DNA of 64,000 bases from Caballeronia sp. dw_276 (GCF_018449635.1 NZ_JAAVUV010000005.1:124001-188000); one strand, 5' to 3'. Counted from the stretch's first letter, positions 50,334 to 60,147 are shown. A program made the numbers and translations. Notes: generated by a model from the letters alone, not told the origin.

Positions 50334-51530
50334 TCAGCCACGCAGTCCGTCAAGCGCGCGTTCAAGATCCGCGCGCAAATCGGCTTCATCTTCCAGCCCG
50401 ATATACAAGCGCACCAGCACGCCCTCGTGCGGCCAGTCGCCGGCGGTGCGCATCGACTTGATGTTGTACGGCATGGCAAGACTGTTCGCGCCACCCCAGC
50501 TCCAGCCAATCGCGAAATTTTCGAGCGCTTCAACGAAGGTATCGATTTGCGCCGGGCTGTAGCGTTGATCGAAGACCATGGAGAACAGGCCGCCCGCGCC
50601 CGTGAAGTCACGCTCGAAGAACTCGTGTCCAGGACAATCCGGCAAAGCCGGATGCAAGACCGCCGTGATTTCCGGACGCGTCTTCAGCCAGCGCGCAAGC
50701 GAAAGCGCCGTGCGGTCATGCGCTTCGAAGCGGATCTTCATGCTCGGCAAACTACGCAGCACGAGCGAACAATCGTCCGAAGACACGCCGATACCCATGC
50801 GCATCCGCGCACTTTTGATCCGGGCGTGGAGGGGTTTATCGGCGGTGATGATTGCGCCCATCAGGATGTCGCTTCCCCCCGACTGGTACTTCGTCAGCGC
50901 CTGGACCGAGATGTCGACGCCATGTTCGAACGGCTTGAAAGCAAGACCGGCGGAATAAGTGTTGTCGATCGCGGTCAGCACGTTACGTGCGCGCGCAACT
51001 TTCGCAATGGCCGGCACGTCCTGCACTTCCATGGTCACCGAACCCGGCGCCTCCAGCCAGATCAACTTGGTGTTCGCCTGAATCAACGCATCGATACCCG
51101 CGCCGATCAGCGGATCGTAATACGTCACTTCGAGTCCGAAATCATTAGCGAGCCAGTCGGCGTGCTCGCGGTTGGGCGAATACGCGTTATCGGGAATCAG
51201 CACGTGATCGCCGGATTTGACGAGCGCGAAATACACATTCGATATGGACGATAGTCCAGACGGCGCCAGCAACGCATGCTGGCCGCCTTCGATCACGGCG
51301 AGCCGCTGTGCCAATGCAAGCGATGTCGGCGTGGCGTGGAGGCCATAGCGCCACTGGCTGTCGTCGTGCCAGACGAGCGCGCGCATGGTCGCGAGATCGG
51401 GAAACACGACCGTCGATGCACGCGTGACCGGGACCGAAAACGACTCGAAACCGGGCGTCAACTTATCCTCGGGATGAACGATGCGGGTCTGCAAGCTGCG
51501 TTGTTTCGACGAGTGGCTGGTATCGGTCAT
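50334..51530 (-). CDS. metC: Cystathionine beta-lyase
   Basis: A 398-residue PLP enzyme of the Cys/Met metabolism family. It splits cystathionine to homocysteine, ammonia and pyruvate in methionine synthesis. The PLP-binding Lys is K214 in SVQALTKYQSGG. Other signatures are SGLSSISNVYFAL and PLIGAGIDALI with the APGSVTMEVQD loop. The family cannot be told from related lyases with full certainty; length and sequence best fit MetC. It is a single-gene unit. Confidence 0.88.
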   Translation of the reverse strand: MTDTSHSSKQRSLQTRIVHPEDKLTPGFESFSVPVTRASTVVFPDLATMRALVWHDDSQWRYGLHATPTSLALAQRLAVIEGGQHALLAPSGLSSISNVYFALVKSGDHVLIPDNAYSPNREHADWLANDFGLEVTYYDPLIGAGIDALIQANTKLIWLEAPGSVTMEVQDVPAIAKVARARNVLTAIDNTYSAGLAFKPFEHGVDISVQALTKYQSGGSDILMGAIITADKPLHARIKSARMRMGIGVSSDDCSLVLRSLPSMKIRFEAHDRTALSLARWLKTRPEITAVLHPALPDCPGHEFFERDFTGAGGLFSMVFDQRYSPAQIDTFVEALENFAIGWSWGGANSLAMPYNIKSMRTAGDWPHEGVLVRLYIGLEDEADLRADLERALDGLRG

Positions 51531-51555
51531 GGTTGTCCTGCTTGGTCTTGGCTGA

Positions 51556-51591
51556 AAGAAAAAAGCGTCATCGCGGAAAGCCGATGACGCT
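51556..51591 (-). terminator. Rho-independent terminator after the lipoprotein gene
   Basis: Arms AGCGTCATCG (51564-51573) and CGATGACGCT (51582-51591) form a perfect 10-base stem. On the minus strand it is followed by TTTTTTCTTT. It lies 18 bases after the lipoprotein stop. Confidence 0.92.
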
Positions 51592-51609
51592 CTGCGGCGA
51601 GGTCCGGAA

Positions 51610-52251
51610 TCACTCGCCGATGATCACGTTGCTCGTCCCGCCCACCGCGTTGTTCGGCGTTGAAGGTGCGGCTTCGAGCGATGGCGCGACAGGCTTCGGC
51701 GCTTTTGGCGCAGCCGAACCGGCCGCGGGCGGCAATCCGGCGCCGACTGGCTTCAGGTCGAAGGGAATCGGGTTGGAGTCGTCGGCGTTCATGCGCTCGC
51801 CGGACACGCTGCCATCCGCTGCAAATTTGCCGACCCAGTTGCCCGTGATATGCGTGCCGTCGGTCGACTCTTCGATTTCCAGCGTATCGCCGTCGCGGTC
51901 CCCCGCGACCACGGTGACCGTCGGGCTTCCGGTAAACCGGTATTCGCCATGCACGCCCGACGCTTCGTCGGTCTTCGCGCCGAGCTTCATCTCGATCTGT
52001 CTGCCACCAAGCGTGCCCACGTACACTGGGAACCGCGCGAACGCCGGATTCGGCGTCAGCGGTTTGGCGGGCGGCAATGCCAGCGTTTCGATCGCCTCAG
52101 AAGTTCCCGGCGCCCGCAGGCCCAGATCGCCCGGCGTGGCAGCGGCGCGCGCTGCGGAAACGGCGCGCGATCCATCGGGCGGCATCGGGGAATTGCATCC
52201 GGCGAGCACCAGCGCTGCAAGCGCCACTGCTGCCACTTTCAATTGCGTCAT
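51610..52251 (-). CDS. Lipoprotein of unknown function
   Basis: A 213-residue protein whose N-terminus MTQLKVAAVALAALVLAGC is a signal peptide with the lipobox LAGC. The Cys is at residue 19. The mature part is proline/alanine-rich at both ends around a compact region (YVGTLGGRQIEMKLGAK to NWVGKFAADGSVSGERM) that may be beta-rich. The end is VIIGE. The ATG at 52251 gives the complete signal peptide. It lies 25 bases after bktB in the same direction; the strong terminator follows. Confidence 0.75.
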   Translation of the reverse strand: MTQLKVAAVALAALVLAGCNSPMPPDGSRAVSAARAAATPGDLGLRAPGTSEAIETLALPPAKPLTPNPAFARFPVYVGTLGGRQIEMKLGAKTDEASGVHGEYRFTGSPTVTVVAGDRDGDTLEIEESTDGTHITGNWVGKFAADGSVSGERMNADDSNPIPFDLKPVGAGLPPAAGSAAPKAPKPVAPSLEAAPSTPNNAVGGTSNVIIGE

Positions 52252-52276
52252 CGAATGATCTCTACTCAGTCCCAAC

Positions 52277-53464
52277 TCAAACACGTTCAAAAATTGCCGC
52301 GATCCCTTGGCCGCCGCCGATACACATGGTCACCAGCGCGTACCGGCCGCCCGTGCGCTGCAATTCGTACAGCGCCTTCACGGTGATCAGCGCGCCGGTC
52401 GCGCCAATCGGGTGGCCGAGCGAAATGCCAGAACCGTTGGGATTGACCTTTGCGGGGTCAAGCCCGAGTTCCTTCGATACCGCACACGCCTGCGCCGCAA
52501 ACGCTTCGTTCGCTTCGATCACATCGAGATCGGCGACCGTCAATCCGGCGCGGTCCAAGGCTTTTTGCGTAGCCGGAACCGGTCCGATGCCCATGTATTT
52601 CGGATCAACGCCCGCGTGCGCGTACGAGACCAGACGCGCGAGCGGTTTCAGGCCGCGTTTTTCGGCTTCGTTGCGCTCCATCAACACGACGGCCGCCGCT
52701 GCGTCATTGATGCCCGATGCATTACCCGCCGTCACCGTGCCGTTTTCCTTGGCGAACACCGGCTTGAGCTTCGAGAAATCGCCAGGCGTGGCGTTCATGC
52801 GGACGTGTTCATCGGTATCGAAGACGATATCGCCTTTCTTCGACTTCTGCGTCACCGCCAGAATCTGCTCCTTGAAATATCCCGCTTCGATAGCCCGCGC
52901 CGCCCGTCTGTGCGATTCCACCGCGAGCTCATCCTGCATCTCGCGTGAAATGCCGTACTTCGCCGCGACGTTCTCGGCGGTCACGCCCATGTGGATGGAG
53001 TCGAAGGGATCGTGGAGCGCGCCGAGCATCATGTCGATAAGTCGTGCGTCACCCATGCGCTGGCCGAAACGAGCGGCCGGCGCGAGGTATGGCGCGCGGC
53101 TCATGCTTTCCGCGCCGCCGCCAATGGCGATATCCGTGTCGCCCAGCAAGATGGATTGCGCGGCGGAAACGATCGCCTGCAGGCCCGATCCGCACAGCCG
53201 GTTGACCGTCAAGGCCGGCGCGTGTTGCGTGACGCCGCCGTTCAAAGCCGCGACCCGCGCCAGATACATGTCCTTCGGCTCGGTCTGGATCACGTTGCCG
53301 AACACGACATGGCCAACGTCATCGCCAGACAATTCCGCCCGCGATAAAACTTCGCGCACCACACGCGCGCCGAGATCGGTCGGGCTGAAGTCCTTCAGCG
53401 CACCGCCGAAATCGCCGACTGCAGTCCGTACACCACTGACCACCACCACTTCACGCTGCGTCAT
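52277..53464 (-). CDS. bktB: Beta-ketothiolase BktB
   Basis: A 395-residue thiolase close to Cupriavidus BktB in length and sequence. The nucleophile Cys is C91 (NRLCGSGLQ), the His loop is NEAFAAQA, and the second Cys is in TMCIGGGQG. BktB-type enzymes condense acetyl-CoA with propionyl-CoA or acetyl-CoA and supply 3-ketoacyl-CoA for mixed polyhydroxyalkanoates. The ATG at 53464 has AAAGGAG 5 bases upstream. It lies 22 bases after rimO on the same strand and is separate from the phaA-phaB operon. Confidence 0.9.
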   Translation of the reverse strand: MTQREVVVVSGVRTAVGDFGGALKDFSPTDLGARVVREVLSRAELSGDDVGHVVFGNVIQTEPKDMYLARVAALNGGVTQHAPALTVNRLCGSGLQAIVSAAQSILLGDTDIAIGGGAESMSRAPYLAPAARFGQRMGDARLIDMMLGALHDPFDSIHMGVTAENVAAKYGISREMQDELAVESHRRAARAIEAGYFKEQILAVTQKSKKGDIVFDTDEHVRMNATPGDFSKLKPVFAKENGTVTAGNASGINDAAAAVVLMERNEAEKRGLKPLARLVSYAHAGVDPKYMGIGPVPATQKALDRAGLTVADLDVIEANEAFAAQACAVSKELGLDPAKVNPNGSGISLGHPIGATGALITVKALYELQRTGGRYALVTMCIGGGQGIAAIFERV

Positions 53465-53486
53465 GAAAGCTCCTTTATCCAGCTTC

Positions 53487-54878
53487 TTAAACTTCGCCCC
53501 ACAGGTCGTGGCCATCGGCGCCGGTAATTTTCACGGACACGAAATCGCCAGCCTTGTATCGTTTGGACGCCTTTTTCGCGGGTTCGATATACACCACGCC
53601 ATCGATCTCCGGCGCATCCGCCGCAGTACGTCCGACGCCGCCTTCAGCGCTGAGTTCATCGACGAGCACTTTCAGCGTCTTGCCGACCTTGCGTTTCATG
53701 CGTTCCGCCGATAATTCCTCGGCCAGTTCCATGAACCGCGCCCGGCGTTCTTCGCGGACTTCGTCGGGCAACGCGCCGTCGAGTTCATTGGCCGTCGCAC
53801 CTTCGACCGGCGAATACGCGAAACAACCTACACGATCCAGATCCGCGATACGAATGAAGTCCAGCAGCGTCTGGAACTGCTCTTCCGTCTCGCCTGGGAA
53901 TCCCGCGATAAACGTGCTGCGGATCGTCAGGTCCGGGCACATCGCGCGCCATTTCTGCACGCGTTCGAGCACCTTTTCGGCGTTCGCCGGGCGCTTCATG
54001 CGCTTGAGCACTTCGGGATGCGCGTGCTGGAACGGCACGTCGAGATACGGCAGCACGTGGCCTTTCAGCGGACCTTCGGCCATCAGCGGAATCACTTCAT
54101 CCACGCTCGGATACGGATACACGTAATGCAGGCGAACCCACGCGCCATATTGCGCCGCGAGCTCACCGAGCGCGCCGACGAGATCCGTCATGCGCGTCTT
54201 GACCGGCTTGCCGTTCCAGAAACCCGTGCGATATTTGACATCGACGCCATACGCGCTCGTGTCCTGCGAAATCACGAGCAATTCCTTGACGCCGGATTTG
54301 AAGAGATTTTCCGCTTCGAGCATCACGTCGGCGATGGGACGCGAAACCAGGTCACCGCGCATCGACGGGATGATGCAGAACGTGCAGCGGTGATTACACC
54401 CTTCGGAGATCTTCAAATACGCGTAATGGCGCGGCGTGAGCTTGATCCCGGCCGGCGGCACCAGATCGATGAACGGATCGTGCGGCTTGGGCAAATGCTG
54501 ATGCACGTGGATCATGACTTCGGCGGTCGCGTGCGGACCGGTCACCGCCAGCACCTTCGGATGCACTTCCTCGATCAGGCCCGTCCCGCTGGCGCTTTTC
54601 TTCGCGCCAAGACAACCGGTCACGATCACCTTGCCGTTTTCGTGCAGCGCTTCACCGATGGCGTCGAGGCTTTCCTGCACGGCTTCATCGATAAAACCGC
54701 ACGTGTTCACCACGACAAGATCGGCGCCGTCGTAGGAGCTGGAAATCTCGTAACCTTCGGCGCGCAGCTGGGTGATGATTTGCTCGGAATCGACCAAGGC
54801 TTTAGGGCAACCGAGCGAAACGAATCCAACTTTGGGGGCCGAAGGAGTCGGCACGGCGGGGGAAATAGTCTGCGACAT
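53487..54878 (-). CDS. rimO: RimO, ribosomal protein S12 methylthiotransferase
   Basis: A 463-residue radical-SAM enzyme that adds a methylthio group to an Asp of ribosomal protein S12. The N-terminal UPF0004 domain has [12 protein letters not shown] and [11 protein letters not shown], with Cys for the second iron-sulphur cluster. The radical-SAM motif is [10 protein letters not shown]-terminal TRAM domain ends the protein. Length is normal. It leads the rimO-bktB-lipoprotein run. Confidence 0.94.
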   Translation of the reverse strand: MSQTISPAVPTPSAPKVGFVSLGCPKALVDSEQIITQLRAEGYEISSSYDGADLVVVNTCGFIDEAVQESLDAIGEALHENGKVIVTGCLGAKKSASGTGLIEEVHPKVLAVTGPHATAEVMIHVHQHLPKPHDPFIDLVPPAGIKLTPRHYAYLKISEGCNHRCTFCIIPSMRGDLVSRPIADVMLEAENLFKSGVKELLVISQDTSAYGVDVKYRTGFWNGKPVKTRMTDLVGALGELAAQYGAWVRLHYVYPYPSVDEVIPLMAEGPLKGHVLPYLDVPFQHAHPEVLKRMKRPANAEKVLERVQKWRAMCPDLTIRSTFIAGFPGETEEQFQTLLDFIRIADLDRVGCFAYSPVEGATANELDGALPDEVREERRARFMELAEELSAERMKRKVGKTLKVLVDELSAEGGVGRTAADAPEIDGVVYIEPAKKASKRYKAGDFVSVKITGADGHDLWGEV

Positions 54879-54987
54879 AAGTGGGTCCGGCGTATAGCGG
54901 TGACGATGGCGACAAATGGGGACGGTGCGGCAAGGCTAAGGGCCCTGACGTCCGTGAGGATTAAAGGCGTCCCGCGCACGCAACCAC

Positions 54988-56040
54988 TCATTGTACCGTG
55001 CCCGCGATGGCGCAGTCGGCCAAGGAGCACGGCGTTGCGTGGTCGAGGAGACCGGCTGCCGCGCGCTGCCGTGCTGGCATCGAGTGATTGCACGCCAGGG
55101 CGCGCTCGATCACCTCAATAATCTCGTACGAATCATGCAGGCGCCGGATGGCTGCGTGCAGTTCTTCAGCCTGCGGCCAGGTCCGCTTGAGATAGCTGAG
55201 CCACTTTTTGACGCGTCCGTGCTCGTGGCGGACCGCAACGCGGAGCTGCAGTTTTCTCAGGTAATCGGCGAGTTGGCCCAGCACGGCCGGCCATTCCTCG
55301 CCGGAAGGCGTCCGGTCCATCAATCCACGGATGCGTAACGCAAGGAACGGATCCGAGACGGCGCCGCGCCCGATCATCACGTCCGCGCAGCCGCTGACCG
55401 CACGGCATCGTTCCCAATCGGCCACGGTCCACACTTCTCCGTTGGCCACGACCGGCACGTCCACGGCGGCGTCGATACGCGCGATCCACTCCCAGTGGGC
55501 CGGCGGCCGATAGCCATGGTCACGTGTTCTGGCATGCACGACAAGGGAAGCAGCGCCGCCTTCGGCCAACGCCGTGGCGCAGTCGATGGCGAGCGAAGTA
55601 TCGGATACACCCAGCCGCATTTTTGCTGTCACGGCGATGCCGGCAGGCACCGCTGCACGAACGGACGAAACGATCCGGTTTAGTTGTTCAGGATGTGCCA
55701 GAAGCATCGCGCCGCCGCCGTGCCGGTTGACGATATTGGCGGGACAACCGAAGTTCAGATCGATTCCATGTGGCGACACACTGGAGGCCATGGCCGCATT
55801 CAGCGCCATCCAGTCAGGATCGCTGCCGAGCAACTGGATCACCATCGGCGTGCCGCTGGATGTACGAGCTCCGCGGAGGACTTCGGGCGCCTCTCTCTCG
55901 TAGACACTACGAGGAAGCACCGAACCCGTGACTCTGACGAATTCGGACACGCAGCCGTCGAATCCACCAGTGCTGGTCAGCACGTCGCGCAGCACGTAGT
56001 CCGCCAGGCCTTCCATAGGCGCGAGAAACAGCTGGCTCAT
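54988..56040 (-). CDS. dusC: tRNA-dihydrouridine synthase C
   Basis: A 350-residue FMN enzyme that reduces uridine in tRNA, most like DusC (U16). It opens FLAPMEGLADYVLRDVL; the catalytic Cys is C99 in FGCPANIVNRHGG, and VHARTRDHGYRP and VVANGEVW bind the flavin. The C-terminal RNA-binding helices are present. Length is typical. Its promoter should lie in the 307-base gap upstream. Confidence 0.92.
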   Translation of the reverse strand: MSQLFLAPMEGLADYVLRDVLTSTGGFDGCVSEFVRVTGSVLPRSVYEREAPEVLRGARTSSGTPMVIQLLGSDPDWMALNAAMASSVSPHGIDLNFGCPANIVNRHGGGAMLLAHPEQLNRIVSSVRAAVPAGIAVTAKMRLGVSDTSLAIDCATALAEGGAASLVVHARTRDHGYRPPAHWEWIARIDAAVDVPVVANGEVWTVADWERCRAVSGCADVMIGRGAVSDPFLALRIRGLMDRTPSGEEWPAVLGQLADYLRKLQLRVAVRHEHGRVKKWLSYLKRTWPQAEELHAAIRRLHDSYEIIEVIERALACNHSMPARQRAAAGLLDHATPCSLADCAIAGTVQ

Positions 56041-56347
56041 GCGGGAGCCCCGCCTGAGCTGCGTTTGCGACTCTTGTGGTTATGCGAGCGCAACAAGGCC
56101 GGCTTTTGGGATGACGAGCATGGTGATGCGGGACATGTTGCGACCTGGCGATATGGATGTCACACGGCTTTGGGCGAGCCGGGCGAGCACGAATTGACTA
56201 GCGCAGCGGCGCAGCATCTGCCGCAGGACGAGAATCCGCCGCGGGCGTTGCGCGGTAGACCTGTATTGTACTGCGCGGTGGCAAATGAAAAAGCCGTGTA
56301 GTCGACCGCTGATTCCCATGCCGTCCCGCGTCCTTTTAGAGCAGCGT
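56041..56347. other. Gene-free stretch between dusC and higA
   Basis: Open frames here are short and weakly biased, so I call no gene. A TACAAT element on the minus strand near 56250 could be a -10 box for dusC, but the matching -35 is poor. Confidence 0.45.
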
Positions 56348-56725
56348 CTACTTACCCGCTCTAATCGGTTCACGGATCAAGACTTCCGCAGGAATGTGCA
56401 AGCCTTCGTGCAAGCGGCGGATCATTGCGAGAGTCAGGGCGCGCTTGCCAGCCAGCACTTCGTAAACGCGATTTGCGCCGCCTATGTATTCCTGCATATC
56501 CGCGATCGACAGTTGCTCCTGCTCCATTCGAAACTTGATCGCTTCGATTGGATCAGGCCGTTCAAGCGGAAAATGCTCATCTTCATAGCGTCCAATGAGG
56601 ACTCCGAGCAACTCCAGGCGGTCGCCTTCCAGCGTATTGGGTTCCGGGTCAATGTCAACAAGGGTCGACGCTTCCGCTAACGCGGCGCGATAGTCTTCCT
56701 CGGTGTGTAACAGCCGAATGTCCAT
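56348..56725 (-). CDS. higA: HigA-type antitoxin
   Basis: A 125-residue helix-turn-helix antitoxin of the HigA family. The DNA-binding part is in the C-terminal half (QLSIADMQEYIGGANRVYEV, then LAGKRALTLAMIRRLHEG). The acidic N-terminal half should hold the toxin. It lies 6 bases after higB, the toxin-first order typical of hig modules. Confidence 0.88.
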   Translation of the reverse strand: MDIRLLHTEEDYRAALAEASTLVDIDPEPNTLEGDRLELLGVLIGRYEDEHFPLERPDPIEAIKFRMEQEQLSIADMQEYIGGANRVYEVLAGKRALTLAMIRRLHEGLHIPAEVLIREPIRAGK

Positions 56726-56731
56726 AATTGA

Positions 56732-57034
56732 TTACTCCATTTCCACGGTTTCCGCGTCAATCTTGTCGTACTCTGCATGCGTGCCTATGAATTTGATATA
56801 GACCGCACCGATCCGGTATGCAACAGCAACGATTAACCGGTACTCGTTGCCCTTGAGATTGAACACCACGCGGTTTCGTCCAACAAAGCTAGCGGAGGCA
56901 TAGCGGTTCTTGATGTCCTGCGGACTCACCCACTTGGCTTTTGCGACTTCGTCGTGCCATGCCAAGGCTTGCTGCTTTGCCTTCGGGTGTTTTTGACAAA
57001 ACCGTAGAATGGTTGGTTTGGCAAGGATTTGCAT
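56732..57034 (-). CDS. higB: HigB-type mRNA interferase toxin
   Basis: A 100-residue RelE-superfamily toxin that cleaves mRNA on the ribosome. Recognisable parts are VGRNRVVFNLKGNEYRLIVA and YIKFIGTHAEYDKID. It is the first gene of the module. Its ATG at 57034 lies only about 8 bases after a -10 box, so there is no room for a ribosome-binding site and the mRNA may be leaderless. Confidence 0.9.
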   Translation of the reverse strand: MQILAKPTILRFCQKHPKAKQQALAWHDEVAKAKWVSPQDIKNRYASASFVGRNRVVFNLKGNEYRLIVAVAYRIGAVYIKFIGTHAEYDKIDAETVEME

Positions 57035-57045
57035 GAGTCAGATCG

Positions 57046-57064
57046 TAGTCCCAATTTGGGACTA
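57046..57064 (-). promoter_or_regulatory. higBA promoter with a palindromic operator in the spacer
   Basis: TAGTCCCAA-T-TTGGGACTA is a perfect palindrome of two 9-base arms around one base. On the minus strand TTTACA and TACGAT, 17 bases apart, flank it as -35 and -10, so the operator fills the spacer. HigA binding would block RNA polymerase. Confidence 0.75.
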
Positions 57065-57180
57065 TGTAAAGACGTAGCCAGAACAGTTACGTGAAACGGT
57101 AAAGCGTGGATTCAGGCCGGAACAATTGAAGTCGGACTTGTTGAAATCAGTTCGGGAAATCAAGTCGGAACGCACGGCAC

Positions 57181-57207
57181 CCGCAACTTACGCTAAGTAA
57201 GCTGCGG
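57181..57207 (-). terminator. Stem-loop downstream of phaR, possible terminator
   Basis: CCGCAACTTAC (57181-57191) and GTAAGCTGCGG (57197-57207) form an 11-base stem with one mismatch. On the minus-strand RNA that mismatch becomes a G-U pair, so the fold fits the phaR transcript. No T tract follows. Confidence 0.45.
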
Positions 57208-57238
57208 CACCCCACGCCACTACCGTACGACATCTCCC

Positions 57239-57820
57239 CTACTTCTTCTCCCCAGTCCCACCCGTCCCCGGCGGATTTGGAAACGGAAACGTGCTGAACA
57301 TCGATTTCGCCTGGTTTTGCATTTGCTCCTGCATCTGCACGAACATGTTCTTCGATTGCTCGATGTAACTCGTCATCATTCCCTGCATCATGGGCGCCTG
57401 CATGTTCATGAACTGCGACCAGACTTCCGGATTCAGCTGCGTGCCATTGCCGCCATCGATCAAACCCTTCGACTGATCGGTCAGCTTGTGCTGGATATCG
57501 ATGAACGCCTGGATATTCTTCTCCAGGTACGTGCCCATCATCCCCTGCATGGCGTTGCCATAGAAGCGGATGATCTGCGAAAGCATGACCGATGAGAACA
57601 TCGGCAGCCCGCCGCTCTCTTCTTCAAGGATGATCTGCAGCAAGATGCTGCGCGTCAGGTCCTCGGACGACTTGGCGTCCATCACCTTGAACTCTTCCTG
57701 GTCGAGCACGAGCTGCTTGACGTCGGAGAGCGTGATGTAGGTGCTGGTTTCGGTATCGTAGAGCCGGCGATTCGGATATTTTTTTATGAGCCGTTCGGCG
57801 GATTTCTTTGTAGTGGTCAT
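57239..57820 (-). CDS. phaR: PhaR, polyhydroxyalkanoate synthesis repressor
   Basis: A 193-residue regulator that binds PHB granules and DNA and represses phasin and synthesis genes. The N-terminal domain has IKKYPNRRLYDTETSTYITL and the adjacent QEEFKVMDAKSSEDLTRSIL, both family signatures. The C-terminal half is Gln/Met-rich (MQEQMQNQAKSMFS), which suits granule binding. It is the last gene of the locus, 160 bases after phaB. Confidence 0.93.
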   Translation of the reverse strand: MTTTKKSAERLIKKYPNRRLYDTETSTYITLSDVKQLVLDQEEFKVMDAKSSEDLTRSILLQIILEEESGGLPMFSSVMLSQIIRFYGNAMQGMMGTYLEKNIQAFIDIQHKLTDQSKGLIDGGNGTQLNPEVWSQFMNMQAPMMQGMMTSYIEQSKNMFVQMQEQMQNQAKSMFSTFPFPNPPGTGGTGEKK

Positions 57821-57980
57821 GTAACGCCTTTAAACGCAAAACTCAAACTGTGCCGGCGGACTTCATGCGCTTTCGCTTTCAACGCTGGGAAGCCACCGGT
57901 TCGTAGTGGGCGCCGGGTACGGTACGGGTGACACGGCGCGCAAGGTCTCCACGTTCTGCTGCGCGCGGTGCCTCGCACCC

Positions 57981-58721
57981 TCAGCCCATGTGCAGGCCGC
58001 CGTTCAACGAGAAGTCGGCGCCGGTCGAGAAACCCGATTCCTCCGATGCCAGCCACGCCACGATCGACCCGATTTCCTCCGGGCGTCCGAGCCGGCGCAC
58101 CGGAATGGTCGCAACGATCTTCTCCAGCACGTCCGGTCGGATCGACTTCACCATGTCCGTGCCGATATACCCCGGCGAAATCGTATTGACCGTCACACCC
58201 TTGGTCGCCACTTCCTGGGCGAGCGCCATTGTGAAGCCGTGAATGCCGGCCTTCGCCGTCGAATAGTTCGTCTGGCCAAACTGCCCTTTCTGGCCGTTCA
58301 CCGACGAAATATTGATGATGCGCCCAAAGCCGCGTTCGACCATGCCATCGATCACCTGCTTCGTCACGTTGAATAGACTCGTCAGGTTGGTATCGATAAC
58401 CGCCGTCCAGTCTTCGTGCGTCATCTTGCGAAACACCACGTCCCGCGTGATGCCGGCGTTGTTCACCAGCACGTCGATCTCGCCGACTTCTGCCTTGACC
58501 TTGTCGAAAGCATTCTTGGTCGACTCCCAGTCGCCCACATTGCCTTCCGACGCGATGAACTCGTAGCCGAGCGCTTTCTGTTCCTCGAGCCATTTGACCC
58601 GGCGTGGCGAATTCGGCCCGCAACCCGCGACGACCGTGAAGCCGTCCTTGTGCAACCGCTGGCAGATGCTCGTGCCGATGCCACCCATACCACCCGTTAC
58701 ATACGCTACTCGTTTAGTCAT
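57981..58721 (-). CDS. phaB: Acetoacetyl-CoA reductase
   Basis: A 246-residue short-chain dehydrogenase that makes (R)-3-hydroxybutyryl-CoA with NADPH. TGGMGGIG binds the cofactor; the catalytic residues are S140, Y153 and K157 (NISSVNGQ and YSTAK). Length equals the Cupriavidus enzyme. It lies 63 bases after phaA in the same direction. Confidence 0.95.
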   Translation of the reverse strand: MTKRVAYVTGGMGGIGTSICQRLHKDGFTVVAGCGPNSPRRVKWLEEQKALGYEFIASEGNVGDWESTKNAFDKVKAEVGEIDVLVNNAGITRDVVFRKMTHEDWTAVIDTNLTSLFNVTKQVIDGMVERGFGRIINISSVNGQKGQFGQTNYSTAKAGIHGFTMALAQEVATKGVTVNTISPGYIGTDMVKSIRPDVLEKIVATIPVRRLGRPEEIGSIVAWLASEESGFSTGADFSLNGGLHMG

Positions 58722-58784
58722 TGCTCGCTCCGTTTATCGTTATGCGCGCTGGTACAGCGCACCGTGCCCGTTCGCACGGCCTCC

Positions 58785-59966
58785 CTACGGACGCTCGAGT
58801 GCGAGCGCCACGCCCATGCCGCCGCCGATGCACAGCGACGCCAGCCCTTTCTTTGCATCCCGTTTCTGCATTTCGTGCAGCAGCGTGACCAGGATTCGCG
58901 CGCCGGACGCACCAATCGGATGGCCGATTGCGATCGCCCCGCCGTTCACGTTGATCTTCGATGTATCCCAGCCCATCTGCTTATGCACCGCGAGCGCTTG
59001 CGCGGCGAATGCTTCGTTGATTTCCATCAGGTCCAGGTCGCCGACGGACCAGCCCGCGCGCTCCAGACAGCGCTTCGATGCCGGCACCGGGCCCATGCCC
59101 ATGACCTTCGGATCAACGCCCGCGTTCGCGTACGCCTTGATGCGCGCGAGCGGCGTGAGGCCGAGCGCATCCGCTTTTTTGGCCGACATCACAATCACTG
59201 CAGCGGCGCCGTCGTTCAAGCCGGACGCATTGGCCGCGGTCACGGTGCCTTCCTTCGAGAACGCCGGTTTCAACGATGCCAGCGATTCCGCCGTCACGCC
59301 GTGGCGCACGAATTCATCGGTGGCGAAGCGCACGGGGTCGCCTTTGCGCTGGGGAATCTCGACGGGCACGATTTCATCGTCGAAACGGCCCGACTTCTGC
59401 GCCGCTTCCGCCTTGTTCTGCGACAAGGCCGCGAACGCGTCCTGGTCCGCGCGCGAGATGCCGTATTCCTTCGCGACGTTTTCCGCGGTCACACCCATAT
59501 GGATGGAATTGAACGCGTCCCACAAACCATCGACGATCATCGAATCGATCAGCTTGGCGTCGCCCATGCGGAAACCATCCCGCGAACCCGGCAGCACGTG
59601 TGGCGCCGCGCTCATGTTTTCCTGGCCGCCCGCGACCACGATGTCGGCATCGCCGGCAATGATCGCGTTCGCCGCAAGCATCACGGCCTTCAGGCCCGAG
59701 CCGCACACCTTGTTGATGGTCATGCCCGGAACCGCGTTCGGAAATCCCGCCTTGATGAGCGCCTGACGTGCCGGATTCTGGCCTGAGCCGGCCGTGAGCA
59801 CCTGGCCGAGGATCACCTCGCTGATCTGCTCCGGCTTGAGGTTTGCGCGCTCCAGCACCGCGCGCAGCACGATTGCGCCCAGATCAGGCGCGGCGATCTT
59901 TGCCAGCGACCCGCCGAATTTGCCGACTGCCGTCCGTGCGGCCGATACGATCACTACGTCTGTCAT
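58785..59966 (-). CDS. phaA: Acetyl-CoA C-acetyltransferase
   Basis: A 393-residue thiolase that condenses two acetyl-CoA. The nucleophile is C88 ([11 protein letters not shown]), the same position as in Cupriavidus Pha[15 protein letters not shown] and [12 protein letters not shown] complete the active site. The ATG at 59966 has AAAGGAAAC upstream and gives the family N-terminus. The longer frame to 60080 is not used. Confidence 0.94.
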   Translation of the reverse strand: MTDVVIVSAARTAVGKFGGSLAKIAAPDLGAIVLRAVLERANLKPEQISEVILGQVLTAGSGQNPARQALIKAGFPNAVPGMTINKVCGSGLKAVMLAANAIIAGDADIVVAGGQENMSAAPHVLPGSRDGFRMGDAKLIDSMIVDGLWDAFNSIHMGVTAENVAKEYGISRADQDAFAALSQNKAEAAQKSGRFDDEIVPVEIPQRKGDPVRFATDEFVRHGVTAESLASLKPAFSKEGTVTAANASGLNDGAAAVIVMSAKKADALGLTPLARIKAYANAGVDPKVMGMGPVPASKRCLERAGWSVGDLDLMEINEAFAAQALAVHKQMGWDTSKINVNGGAIAIGHPIGASGARILVTLLHEMQKRDAKKGLASLCIGGGMGVALALERP

Positions 59967-60147
59967 TTTCAGTTTCCTTTGAGAATCGAAAGTGGTGGCC
60001 CGCCTCAGGGGGCCGCGCCTGTAGCCCGCTTGCCGTTTTTCTGACGATGCACGCGGCGCGCTGAACAGCGCCCGCGTCATGCGTGATTACCCGCCTACTG
60101 TTGACCCGTCGCGGCTGAAATGCAATCGGGTCTGGTCCGCATGCCGC

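Noticed and set aside
56080..56373. A 97-codon minus-strand frame between dusC and higA
   Set aside because: It overlaps higA, has no ribosome site and shows no family resemblance.
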